Assembly (NCBI RefSeq): GCF_037975245.1
Contig: NC_092580.1
Span: 19,828,501 to 19,892,500, forward strand
Source of the DNA: Apostichopus japonicus
Taxonomy: Eukaryota; Echinodermata; Holothuroidea; Aspidochirotida; Stichopodidae
DNA length: 64,000 nucleotides
Reading direction: 5' to 3'
How positions within the stretch are numbered: position 1 is the stretch's first letter; each line of letters begins with the position of its first letter. The notes under the pieces were generated by a model, which was given only the letters and a program-made list of their open reading frames with translations, was not told the DNA's origin and did no database searches. Positions 36,231 through 51,510 of this stretch are shown here, in pieces. The position numbers were made by a program, and so were the translations under genes.

Positions 36231-38989
36231 CTAGTTTCTGACTAAGGGCCTACACAGTAACGCTCCACCCTGCCTCCCATCCATGCCCCTCCTCAATCCC
36301 TCCCCAATAATGAAATCCACCAACACCACTCTCATGACACTGCTGTGTCCAGAAACCATGTCTATTGATTCACCCCCCCCCCCCCATGACAAGTTTCTGA
36401 CTGCAGGCCTGCATGATAACGTTACACCCATACCTTCAATCTATGTTCCTCCTCAACCCCTCCCCAATTACCAAATCCAAAAACACCACTTTCATGTCAT
36501 TCCGGTGTCCAGAAACCTTGTCTTATGATTTATCCCCCCTCTCCCCATGACAAGTTTCTCACTACAGGCCTGCACGATAACGCTCCACCCTGCCTCCCAT
36601 CCATGCCCCTCCTCAATCCCTCCCCGATTATGAAATCCACCAACACCACTTTCATGACACTATTGTGTCCAGAAACCATGTCTAATGATTCCACCCCCCC
36701 CCCATGACAAGTTTCTGATTACGGGCCTGCATGATAACGCTACACCCATCCCATCCATGCCCCTCCTCAATCCCTCCCCAATTATCAAATCCACCAACAC
36801 CACTTTCATGACACTTTGGTGTCCAGAAACCTGTCTTATGATTTCCCCCCCCCCCCCCCGTGACAAGTTTCTGACTGTGGGCCTTCATGATATCCCTACA
36901 CCCATCCCATCCATGTTTGTCCTTACTCCCTCCCCAATCATCAAATCCACCAACAACACTTTCATGACACTTGGTGTCCAGAAACCTTGTCTTATGATTT
37001 ATCCACCCTCTCCCCATGACAAGTTTCTGACTAAAGACCTGAATGATAACGCTCCACCCATGCCTCCATCCATGCCCCTCCTCAATCCTTCCCTGATAAT
37101 GAAATCCACCAACACCACTCTCATGACACTATTGTGTCCAGAAACCATGTCTAATGCTTCCCTCCCCCCCCCCATGACAAGTTTCTGACTGCAGACCTGC
37201 AGGATAACCCTACACCCATCCCATCCATGTCCCTCCTTATCAAACCCACCAACACCACTCTCATGACACTATTGTGTCCAGAAAACTTGTCGTATGATTT
37301 ATCTTCCCCTGTCCCCATCACAAGTTTCTTACTACAGGCCTGCATGATAACGCTTCACCTATACCTCCCATCCAAGCCCCTTCCTCACCCCCTCCCCAAT
37401 TATGAAATCCACCAACACCATGTCCATGACACTACGGTGCCCAGAAACCTTGTCTTATGATTTATTCCCCCTCTTCCCATTAAAGGTTTCTGACTACAGA
37501 CCTGCATGATAACGCTACACCCATATCTTCCATCCATGATACTCCTCACCCCCTTCCCAATTACCAAATCCACCAACACAACTTTCATGACACTATTGTG
37601 TCCAGAAACCTTGTCTTATGATTTATAGTTTTATACCCCCTCTCCCCATGACAAGTTTCTGACTGCAGGCCTGCATGATAACGCTCCACACATACCTCCA
37701 TCCATGCCCCTCCTCAATCCTTCGTCGATAATGAAATCCACCAACACCACTTTCATGACACTATTGTGTCCAGAAACCTAGTCTTATGATTTATAGTTTT
37801 ATACCCCCTCTCCCCATCACAAGTTTCTGACTGCGGCCTGCATGATAACGCTACACCCATCCTATCCATGTCCCTCCTCACCCCCTCCCCAATTATCAAA
37901 CCCACCAACACCACTTTCTTGACACTATTGTGTCCAGGAACCATGTCTTATGATCCCCCCATGACAAGTTTCTGACTGCGGGCCTGCATGATAACCCTAC
38001 ACCCATCTTATCCATGTCCCTCCTCACCCCCTCCCCAATTATCAAATCCACCAACACCACTCTCATGACACTGCTGTGTCCAGAAACCATGTCTATTGAT
38101 TCACCCCCCCCCCCCATGACAAGTTTCTGACTGCAGGCCTGCATGATAACGTTACACCCATCTTATCCATGTCCCTCCTCACCCCCTCCCCAATTATCAA
38201 ATCCACCAACACCACTTTCATGACACTATTATGTCCAGGAACCATGTCTTATGATCCCCCCCATGACAAGTTTCTGACTGCGGGCCTGCATGATAACCCT
38301 ACACCCATCTTATCCATGTCCCTCCTCACCCCCTCCCCAATTATAAAATCCACCAACACCACTTTCATGACACTATTGTGTCCAGAAACCATGTCCACAA
38401 ACCATGTCTTATGATTCCCCCCCCCCCCTGACAAGTTTCTGACTGCGGGCATGCATGATAACGCTACACCCATCCCATCCATGTCCCTCCTCACCCCCTC
38501 CCGAATTATCAAACCCACCAACACCACTTTCATGACACTATTGTGTCCAGAAACCATGTCTAATGATTCCCCCCCCCCCCCCCATGACAAGTTTCTGACT
38601 ACAGGCCTGCATAATAACCCTACACCCATCCCATCCATGTCCCTCCTCACCCCCTCCCCAATTATCAAACCCACCAACACCACTTTCATGACACTATTGT
38701 GTCCAGAAACCATGTCTTATGATTCCCCCCCCCCCCATGACAAGTTTCTGACTGCAGGCCTGCATAACGCTCCACCCATACCTCCCATCCATGTCCCTCC
38801 TAAATCCTTCCCTGATAATGAAACCCACCAACACCACTTTCATGACACTATTGTGTCCAGAAACCATGTCTAATGATTCCCCCCCTCCCATGACAAGATT
38901 CTGACTGCAGGCCTGCATGATAACCCTACACCCATCCTATCCATGTCCCTCCTCACCCCCTCCCCAATTATCAAATCCACCAACACCAC

Positions 38990-40270
38990 TTTCATGGCAC
39001 TATTGTGTCCAGAAACCATGTCTTATGATTCCGCCCCCTCCCATGACAAGTTTCTGACTGCAGGCCTGCATGAGAACCCTACACCCATCCCATCCATGTC
39101 CCTCCTCACCCCCTCCCCAATTATCAAACCCACCAACACCACTTTCATGACACTTTTGTGTCCAGAAACCATGTCTTATGATCCCCCCCCCCCCCAGTGA
39201 AAAGTTTGTGACTGCAGGCCTGCATGATAATGCTCCACCCATACCTCCCATCCATGTCCCTCCTAAATCCTTCCCCGATAATGAAATCCACCAACACCAC
39301 TCTCATGACACTATTGTGTCCAGAAACCATGTCTAATGATTCCCTCCCCCCCACCCATGACAAGTTTCTGATTACAGGCCTGCATGATAACTCTACAACC
39401 ATCCCATCCATGTCCCTCCTCACCCCTCCCCAATTATCAAATCCACCAACACCACTTTCATGACACTATTGTGTCCAGAAACCATGTCTTATGATTCCCC
39501 CCCCCCCCCCATGACAAGTTTCTGACTGCAGGCCTGCATGATATCCCTACACCCATCCCATCCATGTCCCTCCTCACCCCCTCCCCAATTATCAAACCCA
39601 CCAACACCACTTTCATGACACTATTGTGTCCAGAAACCATGTCTACTGATTCCCCCCTCCCATGACAAGTTTCTGACTGCAGGCCTGCATGATAACGCTC
39701 CACCCATACCTCCCATCCATGTCCCTCCTCACCCCCTCCCCAATTATCCAACCCACCAAAACCACTTTCATGACACTTTTGTGTCCAAAAACCATGTCTT
39801 ATGATTCCCCTCCCCCCCCCCCATGACAAGTTTCTGACTGCAGGCCTGCATGATAACGCTCCACCCATACCTCCCATCCATGTCCCTCCTAAATCCTTCC
39901 CCGATAATGAAATCCACCAACACCACTCTCATGACACTATTGTGTCCAGAAACCATGTCTTATGATTCCCTCCCCCCCACCCATGACAAGTTTCTGACTA
40001 CAGGCCTGCATGATATCTCTACAACCATCCCATCCATGTCCCTCCTCACCCCCTCCCCAATTATCAAATCCACCAACACCACTTTCATGACACTATTGTG
40101 TCCAGAAACCATGTCTTATGATTCCCCCCCCCCCCATGACAAGTTTCTGACTGCAGGCCTGCATGATAACCCTACACCCATCCCATCCATGTCCCTCCTC
40201 ACCCCCTCCCCAATTATCAAATCCACCAACACCACTTTCATGACACTATTGTGTCCAGAAACCATGTCTT
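38990..40270. repeat. array segment A, duplicated at 41475-42755
   Basis: Unit-by-unit variant order matches the segment about 2,485 bp downstream. Shared markers include the ATGATAATGCTCC unit, the CCCCCCACCCATGAC units, TCTACAACCATCC and a one-C-shorter CACCCCTCCCC. Breakpoints are approximate. Confidence 0.75.
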
Positions 40271-40904
40271 ATGATTCCGCCCCCTCCCATGACAAGTTTC
40301 TGACTGCAGGCCTGCATGAGAACCCTACACCCATCCCATCCATGTCCCTCCTCACCCCCTCCCCGATTATCAAACCCACCAACACCACTTTCATGACACT
40401 ATTGTGTCCAGAAACCATGTCTAATGATTCCCCCCCTCCCATGACAAGTTTCTGACTGCAGGCCTGCATGATAACGCTCCACCCATACCTCCCATCCATG
40501 TCCCTCCTCACCCCCTCCCCATTTATCCAACCCACCAAAACCACTTTCATGACACTATTGTGTCCAAAAACCATGTCTTATGATTCCCCCCCCCCCCCAT
40601 GACAAGTTTCTGACTGCAGGCCTGCATGATAACCCTACACCCATCCCATCCATGTCCCTCCTCACCCCCTCCCCAATTATCAAACCCACCAACACCACTT
40701 TCACGACACTATTGTGTCCAGAAACCATGTCTACTGATTCCCCCCTCCCCCCCCCCGTGACAAGTTTCTGACTGCGGGCCTGCATGATAACCCTACACCC
40801 ATCCCATCCATGTCCCTCCTCACCCCCTCCCAAATTATCAAACCCACCAACACCACTTTCATGACACTATTGTGTCCAGAAACCATGTCTTATGATTCCG
40901 CCCC

Positions 40905-41560
40905 TCCCATGACAAGTTTCTGACTGCGGGCCTGCCTGATAACCCTACACCCATCCCATCCATGTCCCTCCTCACCCCCTCCCCAATTATCAAATCCACC
41001 AACACCACTTTCATGACACTATTGTGTCCAGAAACCATGTCTTATGATTCCGCCCCCTCCCATGACAAGTTTCTGACTGCAGGCCTGCATGATAACCCTA
41101 CACCCATCCCATCCATGTCCCTCCTCACCCCCTCCCCAATGATCAAACCCACCAACACCACTTTCATGACACTTTTGTGTCCAGAAACCATGTCTTATGA
41201 TCCCCTCCCCCCAATGAAAAGTTTCTGACTGCAGGCCTGCATGATAACGCTCCACCCATACCTCCCATCCATGTCCCTCCTAAATCCTTCCCCGATAATG
41301 AAATCCACCAACACCACTCTCATGACACTATTGTGTCCAGAAACCATGTCTAATGATTCCCTCCCCCCCCCCCCATGACAAGTTTCTGACTGCGGACCTG
41401 CATGATAACCCTACACCCATCCCATCCATGTCCCTCCTCGATCCCTCCCCAATTATCAAACCCACCAACACCACTTTCATGGCACTATTGTGTCCAGAAA
41501 CCATGTCTTATGATTCCGCCCCCTCCTGTGACAAGTTTCTGACTGCAGGCCTGCATGAGA
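40905..41560. repeat. array segment B, duplicated at 42757-43420
   Basis: Shares GGGCCTGCCTGATAACC, CCAATGATCAAACC, CTCCCCCCAATGAA and CTCCTGTGACAAG markers in the same order about 1,855 bp downstream. The second copy has lost small pieces (for example ATTGTCCAG at about 42882, AATGAAGTTT at 43072). Confidence 0.7.
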
Positions 41561-43689
41561 ACCCTACACCCATCCCATCCATGTCCCTCCTCACCCCCTC
41601 CCCAATTATCAAACCCACCAACACCACTTTCATGACACTTTTGTGTCCAGAAACCATGTCTTATGATCCCCCCCCCCCCCAATGAAAAGTTTCTGACTGC
41701 AGGCCTGCATGATAATGCTCCACCCATACCTCCCATCCATGTCCCTCCTAAATCCTTCCCCGATAATGAAATCCACCAACACCACTCTCATGACACTATT
41801 GTGTCCAGAAACCATGTCTAATGATTCCCTCCCCCCCACCCATGACAAGTTTCTGATTACAGGCCTGCATGATAACTCTACAACCATCCCATCCATGTCC
41901 CTCCTCACCCCTCCCCAATTATCAAATCCACCAACACCACTTTCATGACACTATTGTGTCCAGAAACCATGTCTTATGATTCCCCCCCCCCCATGACAAG
42001 TTTCTGACTGCAGGCCTGCATGATAACCCTACACCCATCCCATCCATGTCCCTCCTCACCCCCTCCCCAATTATCAAACCCACCAACACCACTTTCATGA
42101 CACTATTGTGTCCAGAAACCATGTCTACTGATTCCCCCCCTCCCATGACAAGTTTCTGACTGCAGGCCTGCATGATAACGCTCCACCCATACCTCCCATC
42201 CATGTCCCTCCTCACCCCCTCCCCAATTATCCAACCCACCAAAACCACTTTCATGGCACTTTTGTGTCCAAAAACCATGTCTTATGATTCCCCTCCCCCC
42301 CCCATGACAAGTTTCTGACTGCAGGCCTGCATGATAACGCTCCACCCATACCTCCCATCCATGTCCCTCCTAAATCCTTCCCCGATAATGAAATCCACCA
42401 ACACCACTCTCATGACACTATTGTGTCCAGAAACCATGTCTTATGATTCCCTCCCCCCCACCCATGACAAGTTTCTGACTACAGGCCTGCATGATATCTC
42501 TACAACCATCCCATCCATGTCCCTCCTCACCCCCTCCCCAATTATCAAATCCACCAACACCACTTTCATGACACTATTGTGTCCAGAAACCATGTCTTAT
42601 GATTCCCCCCCCCCCCCATGACAAGTTTCTGACTGCAGGCCTGCATGATAACCCTACACCCATCCCATCCATGTCCCTCCTCACCCCCTCCCCAATTATC
42701 AAATCCACCAACACCACTTTCATGACACTATTGTGTCCAGAAACCATGTCTTATGATTCCGCCCCTCCCATGACAAGTTTCTGACTGCGGGCCTGCCTGA
42801 TAACCCTACACCCATCCCATCCATGTCCCTCCTCACCCCCTCCCCAATTATCAAATCCACCAACACCACTTTCATGACACTATTGTCCAGAAACCATGTC
42901 TTATGATTCCGCCCCCTCCCATGACAAGTTTCTGACTGCAGGCCTGCATGATAACCCTACACCCATCCCATCCATGTCCCTCCTCACCCCCTCCCCAATG
43001 ATCAAACCCACCAACACCACTTTCATGACACTTTTGTGTCCAGAAACCATGTCTTATGATCCCCTCCCCCCAATGAAGTTTCTGACTGCAGGCCTGCATG
43101 ATAACGCTCCACCCATACCTCCCATCCATGTCCCTCCTAAATCCTTCCCCGATAATGAAATCCACCAACACCACTCTCATGACACTATTGTGTCCAGAAA
43201 CCATGTCTAATGATTCCCTCCCCCCCCCCCCCCATGACAAGTTTCTGACTGCGGACCTGCATGATAACCCTACACCCATCCCATCCATGTCCCTCCTCGA
43301 TCCCTCCCCAATTATCAAACCCACCAACACCACTTTCATGACACTATTGTGTCCAGAAACCATGTCTTATGATTCCGCCCCCTCCTGTGACAAGTTTCTG
43401 ACTGCAGGCCTGCATGAGAACCCTACACCCATCCAATCCATGTCCCTCCTCACCCCCTCGCAAATTATCAAACCCACCATCACCACTTTCATGACACTAT
43501 TGTGTGCAGAAACCATGTCTTATGATTCCGCCCCCTCCCATGACAAGTTTCTGACTGCGGGCCTGCCTGATAACCCTACACCCATCCCATCCATGTCCCT
43601 CCTCACCCCCTCCCCAATTATCAAATCCACCAACACCACTTTCATGACACTATTGTGTCCAGAAACCATGTATTATGATTCTGCCCCCT

Positions 43690-45680
43690 CCCATGACAAG
43701 TTTCTGACTGCAGGCCTGCATGATAACCCTACACCCATCCCATCCATGTCCCTCCTAACCCCCTCCCCAATTATCAAACCCACCAACCCCACTTTCATGA
43801 CACTTTTGTGTCCAGAAACCATGTCTTATGATCCCCCCCCCAATGAAAAGTTTCTGACTGCAGGCCTGCATGATAACGCTCCACCCATACCTCCCATCCA
43901 TGTCCCTCCTAAATCCTTCCCCGATAATGAAATCCACCAACACCACTCTCATGACACTATTGTGTCCAGAAACCATGTCTAATGATTCCCTCCCCCCACC
44001 CATGACATGTTTCTGATTACAGGCCTGCATGATAACTCTACAACCATCCCATCCATGTCCCTCCTCACCCCCTCCCCAATTATCAAATCCACGAACACCA
44101 CTTTCATGACACTATTGTGTCCAGAAACCATGTCTTATGATTCCCCCCCCCCCCAATGACAAGTTTTTGACTGTAGGCCTGCATGATAACCCTACACCCA
44201 TACCTCCCATCCATGTTTGTCCTTACTCCCTCCCCAATTATCAAATCCATTAACACCACTTTCATGGCACTATTGTGTCCAGAAACCATGTCTTATGATT
44301 CCCCCCCCCCCATGACAAGTTTTTGACTGTATTCCTGCATGATAACCCTACACCCATCCTATCCATGTCCCTCCTTATCAAACTCACCAACACCACTCTC
44401 ATGACACTATTGTGTCCAGAAGCCATGTCTTATGATTCCCCCCGTGACATGTTTCTGACTATGGGCCTGCATGATAACCCTGCACCCATCCCATCCGTGT
44501 CCCTCCTCACCCCCTCCCCAATTATCAAACCAACCAACACCACTTTCATGACACTACATTATTGTGTCCAGAAACCATGTCTTATGATTCTCCCCCCCCC
44601 CCCTGTGACAAGTTTCTGACTGCCCGCCTTCATGATAACCCTACACCCATCCCATCCATGTCCCTCCTCACCCCCTCCCCAATTATCAAATCCACCAAAA
44701 CCACTTTCATGGCACTATTGTGTCCAGAAACCATGTCTTATGATTCCGCCCCTCCCATGACAAGTTTCTGACTGCAGGCCTGCATGATAACCCTACACCC
44801 ATCCCATCCATGTCCCTCCTAACCCCCTCCCCAATTATCAAACCCACCAACCCCACTTTCATGACACTTTTGTGTCCAGAAACCATGTCTTATGATCCCC
44901 CCCCCAATGAAAAGTTTCTGACTGCAGGCCTGCATGATAACGCTCCACCCATACCTCCCATCCATGTCCCTCCTAAATCCTTCCCCGATAATGAAATCCA
45001 CCAACACCACTCTCATGACACTATTGTGTCCAGAAACCATGTCTAATGATTCCCTCCCCCCACCCATGACATGTTTCTGATTACAGGCCTGCATGATAAC
45101 TCTACAACCATCCCATCCATGTCCCTCCTCACCCCCTCCCCAATTATCAAATCCACGAACACCACTTTCATGACACTATTGTGTCCAGAAACCATGTCTT
45201 ATGATTCCGCCCCCAATGACAAGTTTTTGACTGTAGGCCTGCATGATAACCCTACACCCATACCTCCCATCCATGTTTGTCCTTACTCCCTCCCCAATTA
45301 TCAAATCCATTAACACCACTTTCATGGCACTATTGTGTCCAGAAACCATGTCTTATGATTCCCCCCCCCCCCCCATGACAAGTTTTTGACTGTATTCCTG
45401 CATGATAACCCTACACCCATCCTATCCATGTCCCTCCTTATCAAACTCACCAACACCACTCTCATGACACTATTGTGTCCAGAAGCCATGTCTTATGATT
45501 CCCCCCGTGACATGTTTCTGACTATGGGCCTGCATGATAACCCTGCACCCATCCCATCCGTGTCCCTCCTCACCCCCTCCCCAATTATCAAACCAACCAA
45601 CACCACTTTCATGACACTACATTATTGTGTCCAGAAACCATGTCTTATGATTCTCCCCCCCCCCCCCCTGTGACAAGTTT
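43690..45680. repeat. array segment C: two copies at an offset of about 1,063 bp (7 units)
   Basis: 43690-44615 and 44755-45680 share the same series of variants: CCTCCTAACCCC, ACCAACCCCACTTTC, ACCCATGACATGTTTC, GTTTGTCCTTACTCCC, GACTGTATTCCTGCATG and CACTACATTATTGTG. A few single-base and C-run differences separate them. Confidence 0.8.
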
Positions 45681-47390
45681 CTGACTGTGGGCCTCCATGA
45701 TAACCTTACACCCATCCTATCCATGTCCCTCCTCACCCCTTCCCCAATTATCAAACCCACCAACACAACTTTCTTGACACTATTGTGTCCAGAAACCATG
45801 TCTTATGATTCCGCCCCCTCCCATGACAAGTTTCTGTTTGCAGGCCTGCATGACAACGCTCCACCACACCTCCCATCCATATCCCTCATCACCCCCTCCC
45901 CATTTATCAAACCCACGAACACCACTTTCATGACACTATTGTGTCCAGAAACCATGTCTAATGATTCCACCCTCCCCCCCCCCCATGACAAGTTTCTGAC
46001 TGCAGGCCTGCATAACGCTCCACCCATACCTCCCATCCATGTCCCTCCTAAATCCTTCCCCGATAATGAAATCCACCAACACCACTCTCATGACACTATT
46101 GTGTCAAGAAACCATGTCTTATGATTCCCCCCCCCCCCATGACAAGTTTCTGACTACGGACCTGCATGATAACCCTACACCCATCCCATCCATGTCCCTC
46201 CTCACCCCCTCCCCAATTATCAAACCCACCAACACCACTTTCATGGCACTATTGTGTCCAGAAACCATGTCTTATGATTCCCCCCCCCCCCCCATGACAA
46301 GTTTCTGACTGCAGGCCTGCATGATAACCCTCCACCCATCCCATCCATGTCCCTCCTCACCCCCTCCCCAATTATCAAATCCACCAACACCACTTTCATG
46401 GCACTATTGTGTCCAGAAACCATGTCTTATGATTTCCCCCCCCCCCCCATGACAAGTTTCTGACTGCAGGCCTGCATGATAACGCTCCACCCATACCTCC
46501 CATCCATGTCCCTCCTCACCCCCTCCCCAATTATCAAACCCACCAAAACCACTTTCATGACACTATTGTGTCCAAAAACCATGTCTTATGATTCCCCCCC
46601 CCCCCCCCATGACAAGTTTCTGACTGCAGGCCTGCATGATAACCCTACACCCATCCCATCCATGTCCCTCCTCACCCCCTCCCCAATTATCAAGCCCACC
46701 AACACCACTTTCATGACACTATTGTGTCCAGAAACCATGTCTTATGATTCCGCCCCCTCCCATGACAAGTTTCTGACTGCAGGCCTTCATGATAACCCTA
46801 CACCCATCCCATCCATGTCCCTCCTCACCCCCTCCCCAATTATCAAATCCACCAACACCACTTTCATGGCACTATTGTGTCCAGAAACCATGTCTTATGA
46901 TTCCCCCCCCCATGACAAGTTTCTGACTGTGGGCCTGCATGATAACCTTACACCCATCCTATCCATGTCCCTCCTCACCCCTTCCCCAATTATCAAATCC
47001 ACCAACACCACTTTCATGGCACTATTGTGTCCAGAAACCATGTCTTATGATTTCCCCCCCCCATGACAAGTTTCTGACTGCAGGCCTGCATGATAACGCT
47101 CCACCCATACCTCCCATCCATGTCCCTCCTCACCCCCTCCCCAATTATCCAACCCACCAAAACCACTTTCATGACACTATTGTGTCCAGAAACCATGTCT
47201 TATGATTCCCCCCCCCCCATGACAAGTTTCTGACTGCAGGCCTGCATGATAACCCTACACCCATCCCATCCATGTCCCTCCTCACCCCCTCCCCAATGAT
47301 CAAACCCACCAACACCACTTTCACGACACTATTGTGTCCAGAAACCATGTCTAGTGTTCCCCTCCCCCCCCCCCCTGTGACAAGTTTCTG
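44630..47390. repeat. array segment D, first copy of a 2.77-kb (18-unit) tandem duplication
   Basis: Every variant unit reappears in order about 2,770 bp downstream (47400-50145), with C-run length the main difference. The offset is 2,772 at several left-side markers and 2,769 further right. Confidence 0.88.
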
Positions 47391-50145
47391 ACTGCGGGCC
47401 TTCATGATAACCCTACACCCATCCCATCCATGTCCCTCCTCACCCCCTCCCCAATTATCAAATCCACCAAAACCACTTTCATGGCACTATTGTGTCCAGA
47501 AACCATGTCTTATGATTCCGCCCCTCCCATGACAAGTTTCTGACTGCAGGCCTGCATGATAACCCTACACCCATCCCATCCATGTCCCTCCTAACCCCCT
47601 CCCCAATTATCAAACCCACCAACCCCACTTTCATGACACTTTTGTGTCCAGAAACCATGTCTTATGATCCCCCCCCCAATGAAAAGTTTCTGACTGCAGG
47701 CCTGCATGATAACGCTCCACCCATACCTCCCATCCATGTCCCTCCTAAATCCTTCCCCGATAATGAAATCCACCAACACCACTCTCATGACACTATTGTG
47801 TCCAGAAACCATGTCTAATGATTCCCTCCCCCCACCCATGACATGTTTCTGATTACAGGCCTGCATGATAACTCTACAACCATCCCATCCATGTCCCTCC
47901 TCACCCCCTCCCCAATTATCAAATCCACGAACACCACTTTCATGACACTATTGTGTCCAGAAACCATGTCTTATGATTCCGCCCCCAATGACAAGTTTTT
48001 GACTGTAGGCCTGCATGATAACCCTACACCCATACCTCCCATCCATGTTTGTCCTTACTCCCTCCCCAATTATCAAATCCATTAACACCACTTTCATGGC
48101 ACTATTGTGTCCAGAAACCATGTCTTATGATTCCCCCCCCCCCCCCATGACAAGTTTTTGACTGTATTCCTGCATGATAACCCTACACCCATCCTATCCA
48201 TGTCCCTCCTTATCAAACTCACCAACACCACTCTCATGACACTATTGTGTCCAGAAGCCATGTCTTATGATTCCCCCCGTGACATGTTTCTGACTATGGG
48301 CCTGCATGATAACCCTGCACCCATCCCATCCGTGTCCCTCCTCACCCCCTCCCCAATTATCAAACCAACCAACACCACTTTCATGACACTACATTATTGT
48401 GTCCAGAAACCATGTCTTATGATTCTCCCCCCCCCCCCCTGTGACAAGTTTCTGACTGTGGGCCTCCATGATAACCTTACACCCATCCTATCCATGTCCC
48501 TCCTCACCCCTTCCCCAATTATCAAACCCACCAACACAACTTTCTTGACACTATTGTGTCCAGAAACCATGTCTTATGATTCCGCCCCCTCCCATGACAA
48601 GTTTCTGTTTGCAGGCCTGCATGACAACGCTCCACCACACCTCCCATCCATATCCCTCATCACCCCCTCCCCATTTATCAAACCCACGAACACCACTTTC
48701 ATGACACTATTGTGTCCAGAAACCATGTCTAATGATTCCACCCTCCCCCCCCCCATGACAAGTTTCTGACTGCAGGCCTGCATAACGCTCCACCCATACC
48801 TCCCATCCATGTCCCTCCTAAATCCTTCCCCGATAATGAAATCCACCAACACCACTCTCATGACACTATTGTGTCAAGAAACCATGTCTTATGATTCCCC
48901 CCCCCCCCCATGACAAGTTTCTGACTACGGACCTGCATGATAACCCTACACCCATCCCATCCATGTCCCTCCTCACCCCCTCCCCAATTATCAAACCCAC
49001 CAACACCACTTTCATGGCACTATTGTGTCCAGAAACCATGTCTTATGATTCCCCCCCCCCCCCATGACAAGTTTCTGACTGCAGGCCTGCATGATAACCC
49101 TCCACCCATCCCATCCATGTCCCTCCTCACCCCCTCCCCAATTATCAAATCCACCAACACCACTTTCATGGCACTATTGTGTCCAGAAACCATGTCTTAT
49201 GATTTCCCCCCCCCCCCATGACAAGTTTCTGACTGCAGGCCTGCATGATAACGCTCCACCCATACCTCCCATCCATGTCCCTCCTCACCCCCTCCCCAAT
49301 TATCAAACCCACCAAAACCACTTTCATGACACTATTGTGTCCAAAAACCATGTCTTATGATTCCCCCCCCCCCCCCCATGACAAGTTTCTGACTGCAGGC
49401 CTGCATGATAACCCTACACCCATCCCATCCATGTCCCTCCTCACCCCCTCCCCAATTATCAAGCCCACCAACACCACTTTCATGACACTATTGTGTCCAG
49501 AAACCATGTCTTATGATTCCGCCCCCTCCCATGACAAGTTTCTGACTGCAGGCCTTCATGATAACCCTACACCCATCCCATCCATGTCCCTCCTCACCCC
49601 CTCCCCAATTATCAAATCCACCAACACCACTTTCATGGCACTATTGTGTCCAGAAACCATGTCTTATGATTCCCCCCCCCATGACAAGTTTCTGACTGTG
49701 GGCCTGCATGATAACCTTACACCCATCCTATCCATGTCCCTCCTCACCCCTTCCCCAATTATCAAATCCACCAACACCACTTTCATGGCACTATTGTGTC
49801 CAGAAACCATGTCTTATGATTTCCCCCCCCCATGACAAGTTTCTGACTGCAGGCCTGCATGATAACGCTCCACCCATACCTCCCATCCATGTCCCTCCTC
49901 ACCCCCTCCCCAATTATCCAACCCACCAAAACCACTTTCATGACACTATTGTGTCCAGAAACCATGTCTTATGATTCCCCCCCCCCATGACAAGTTTCTG
50001 ACTGCAGGCCTGCATGATAACCCTACACCCATCCCATCCATGTCCCTCCTCACCCCCTCCCCAATGATCAAACCCACCAACACCACTTTCACGACACTAT
50101 TGTGTCCAGAAACCATGTCTAGTGTTCCCCTCCCCCCCCCCCGTG
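47391..50145. repeat. array segment D, second copy
   Basis: Second copy of the 18-unit block, ending at the GTCTAGTGTTCCCCT unit, as the first does (47350 and 50118). The segment at 49245-49835 encodes a frame identical over 196 codons to that at 46476-47066. Confidence 0.88.
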
Positions 50146-50489
50146 ACAAGTTTCTGACTGCGGGCCTGCATGATAACCCTACACCCATCCCATCCATGTC
50201 CATCCTCACCCCCTCCCAAATTATCAAACCCACCAACACCACTTTCTTGACACTATTGTGTCCAGAAACCATGTCTAATGATTCCACCCTCCCCCCCCCC
50301 CCATGACATGTTTCTGACTGTAGGCCTGCATAACGCTCCACCCATACCTCCCATCCATGTCCCTCCTAAATCCTTCCCTGATAATGAAATCCACCAACAC
50401 CACTCATGACACTATTGTGTCAAGAAACCATGTCTTATGATTCCCCCCCCCCCATGACAAGTTTCTGACTGCGGGCCTGCATGATAACC

Positions 50490-51510
50490 CTACACCCATC
50501 CCATCCATGTCCCTCCTCACCCCCTCGCAAATTATCAAACCCACCAACACCACTTTCATGACACTATTGTGTGCAGAAACCATGTCTTATGATTCCACCC
50601 CCTCCCATGACAAGTTTCTGACTGCGGGCCTGCCTGATAACCCTACACCCATCCCATCCATGTCCCTCCTCACCCCCTCCCCAATTATCAAATCCACCAA
50701 CACCACTTTCATGACACTGTTGTGTCCAGAAACCATGTCTTATGATTCCGCCCCCTCCCATGACAAGTTTCTGACTGCAGGCCTGCATGAGAACCCTACA
50801 CCCATCCCATCCATGTCCCTCCTCACCCCCTCCCCAATTATCAAACCCACCAACACCACTTTCATGACACTTTTGTGTCCAGAAACCATGTCTTATGATC
50901 CCCCCCCCCCAATGAAAAGTTTCTGACTGCGGACCTGCATGATAACCCTACACCCATCCCATCCATGTCCCTCCTCCATCCCTCCCCAATTATCAAACCC
51001 ACCAACACCACTTTCATGACACTATTGTGTCCAGAAACCATGTCTTATGATTCCGCCCCCTCCTATGACAAGTTTCTGACTGCAGGCCTGCATGAGAACC
51101 CTACACCCATCCAATCCATGTCCCTCCTCACCCCCTCGCAAATTATCAAACCCACCAACACCACTTTCATGACACTATTGTGTGCAGAAACCATGTCTTA
51201 TGATTCCACCCCCTCCCATGACAAGTTTCTGACTGCGGGCCTGCCTGATAACCCTACACCCATCCCATCCATGTCCCTCCTCACCCCCTCCCCAATTATC
51301 AAATCCACCAACACCACTTTCATGACACTGTTGTGTCCAGAAACCATGTCTTATGATTCCGCCCCCTCCCATGACAAGTTTCTGACTGCAGGCCTGCATG
51401 AGAACCCTACACCCATCCCATCCATGTCCCTCCTCACCCCCTCCCCAATTATCAAACCCACCAACACCACTTTCATGACACTTTTGTGTCCAGAAACCAT
51501 GTCTTATGAT
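50490..51510. repeat. array segment E: four-unit tandem duplication
   Basis: 50490-50900 and 51100-51510 share CACCCCCTCGCAAATT, TATTGTGTGCAGAAACC, CCACCCCCTCCCATG and GACACTGTTGTGTCC in order, offset about 611 bp. Confidence 0.8.
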
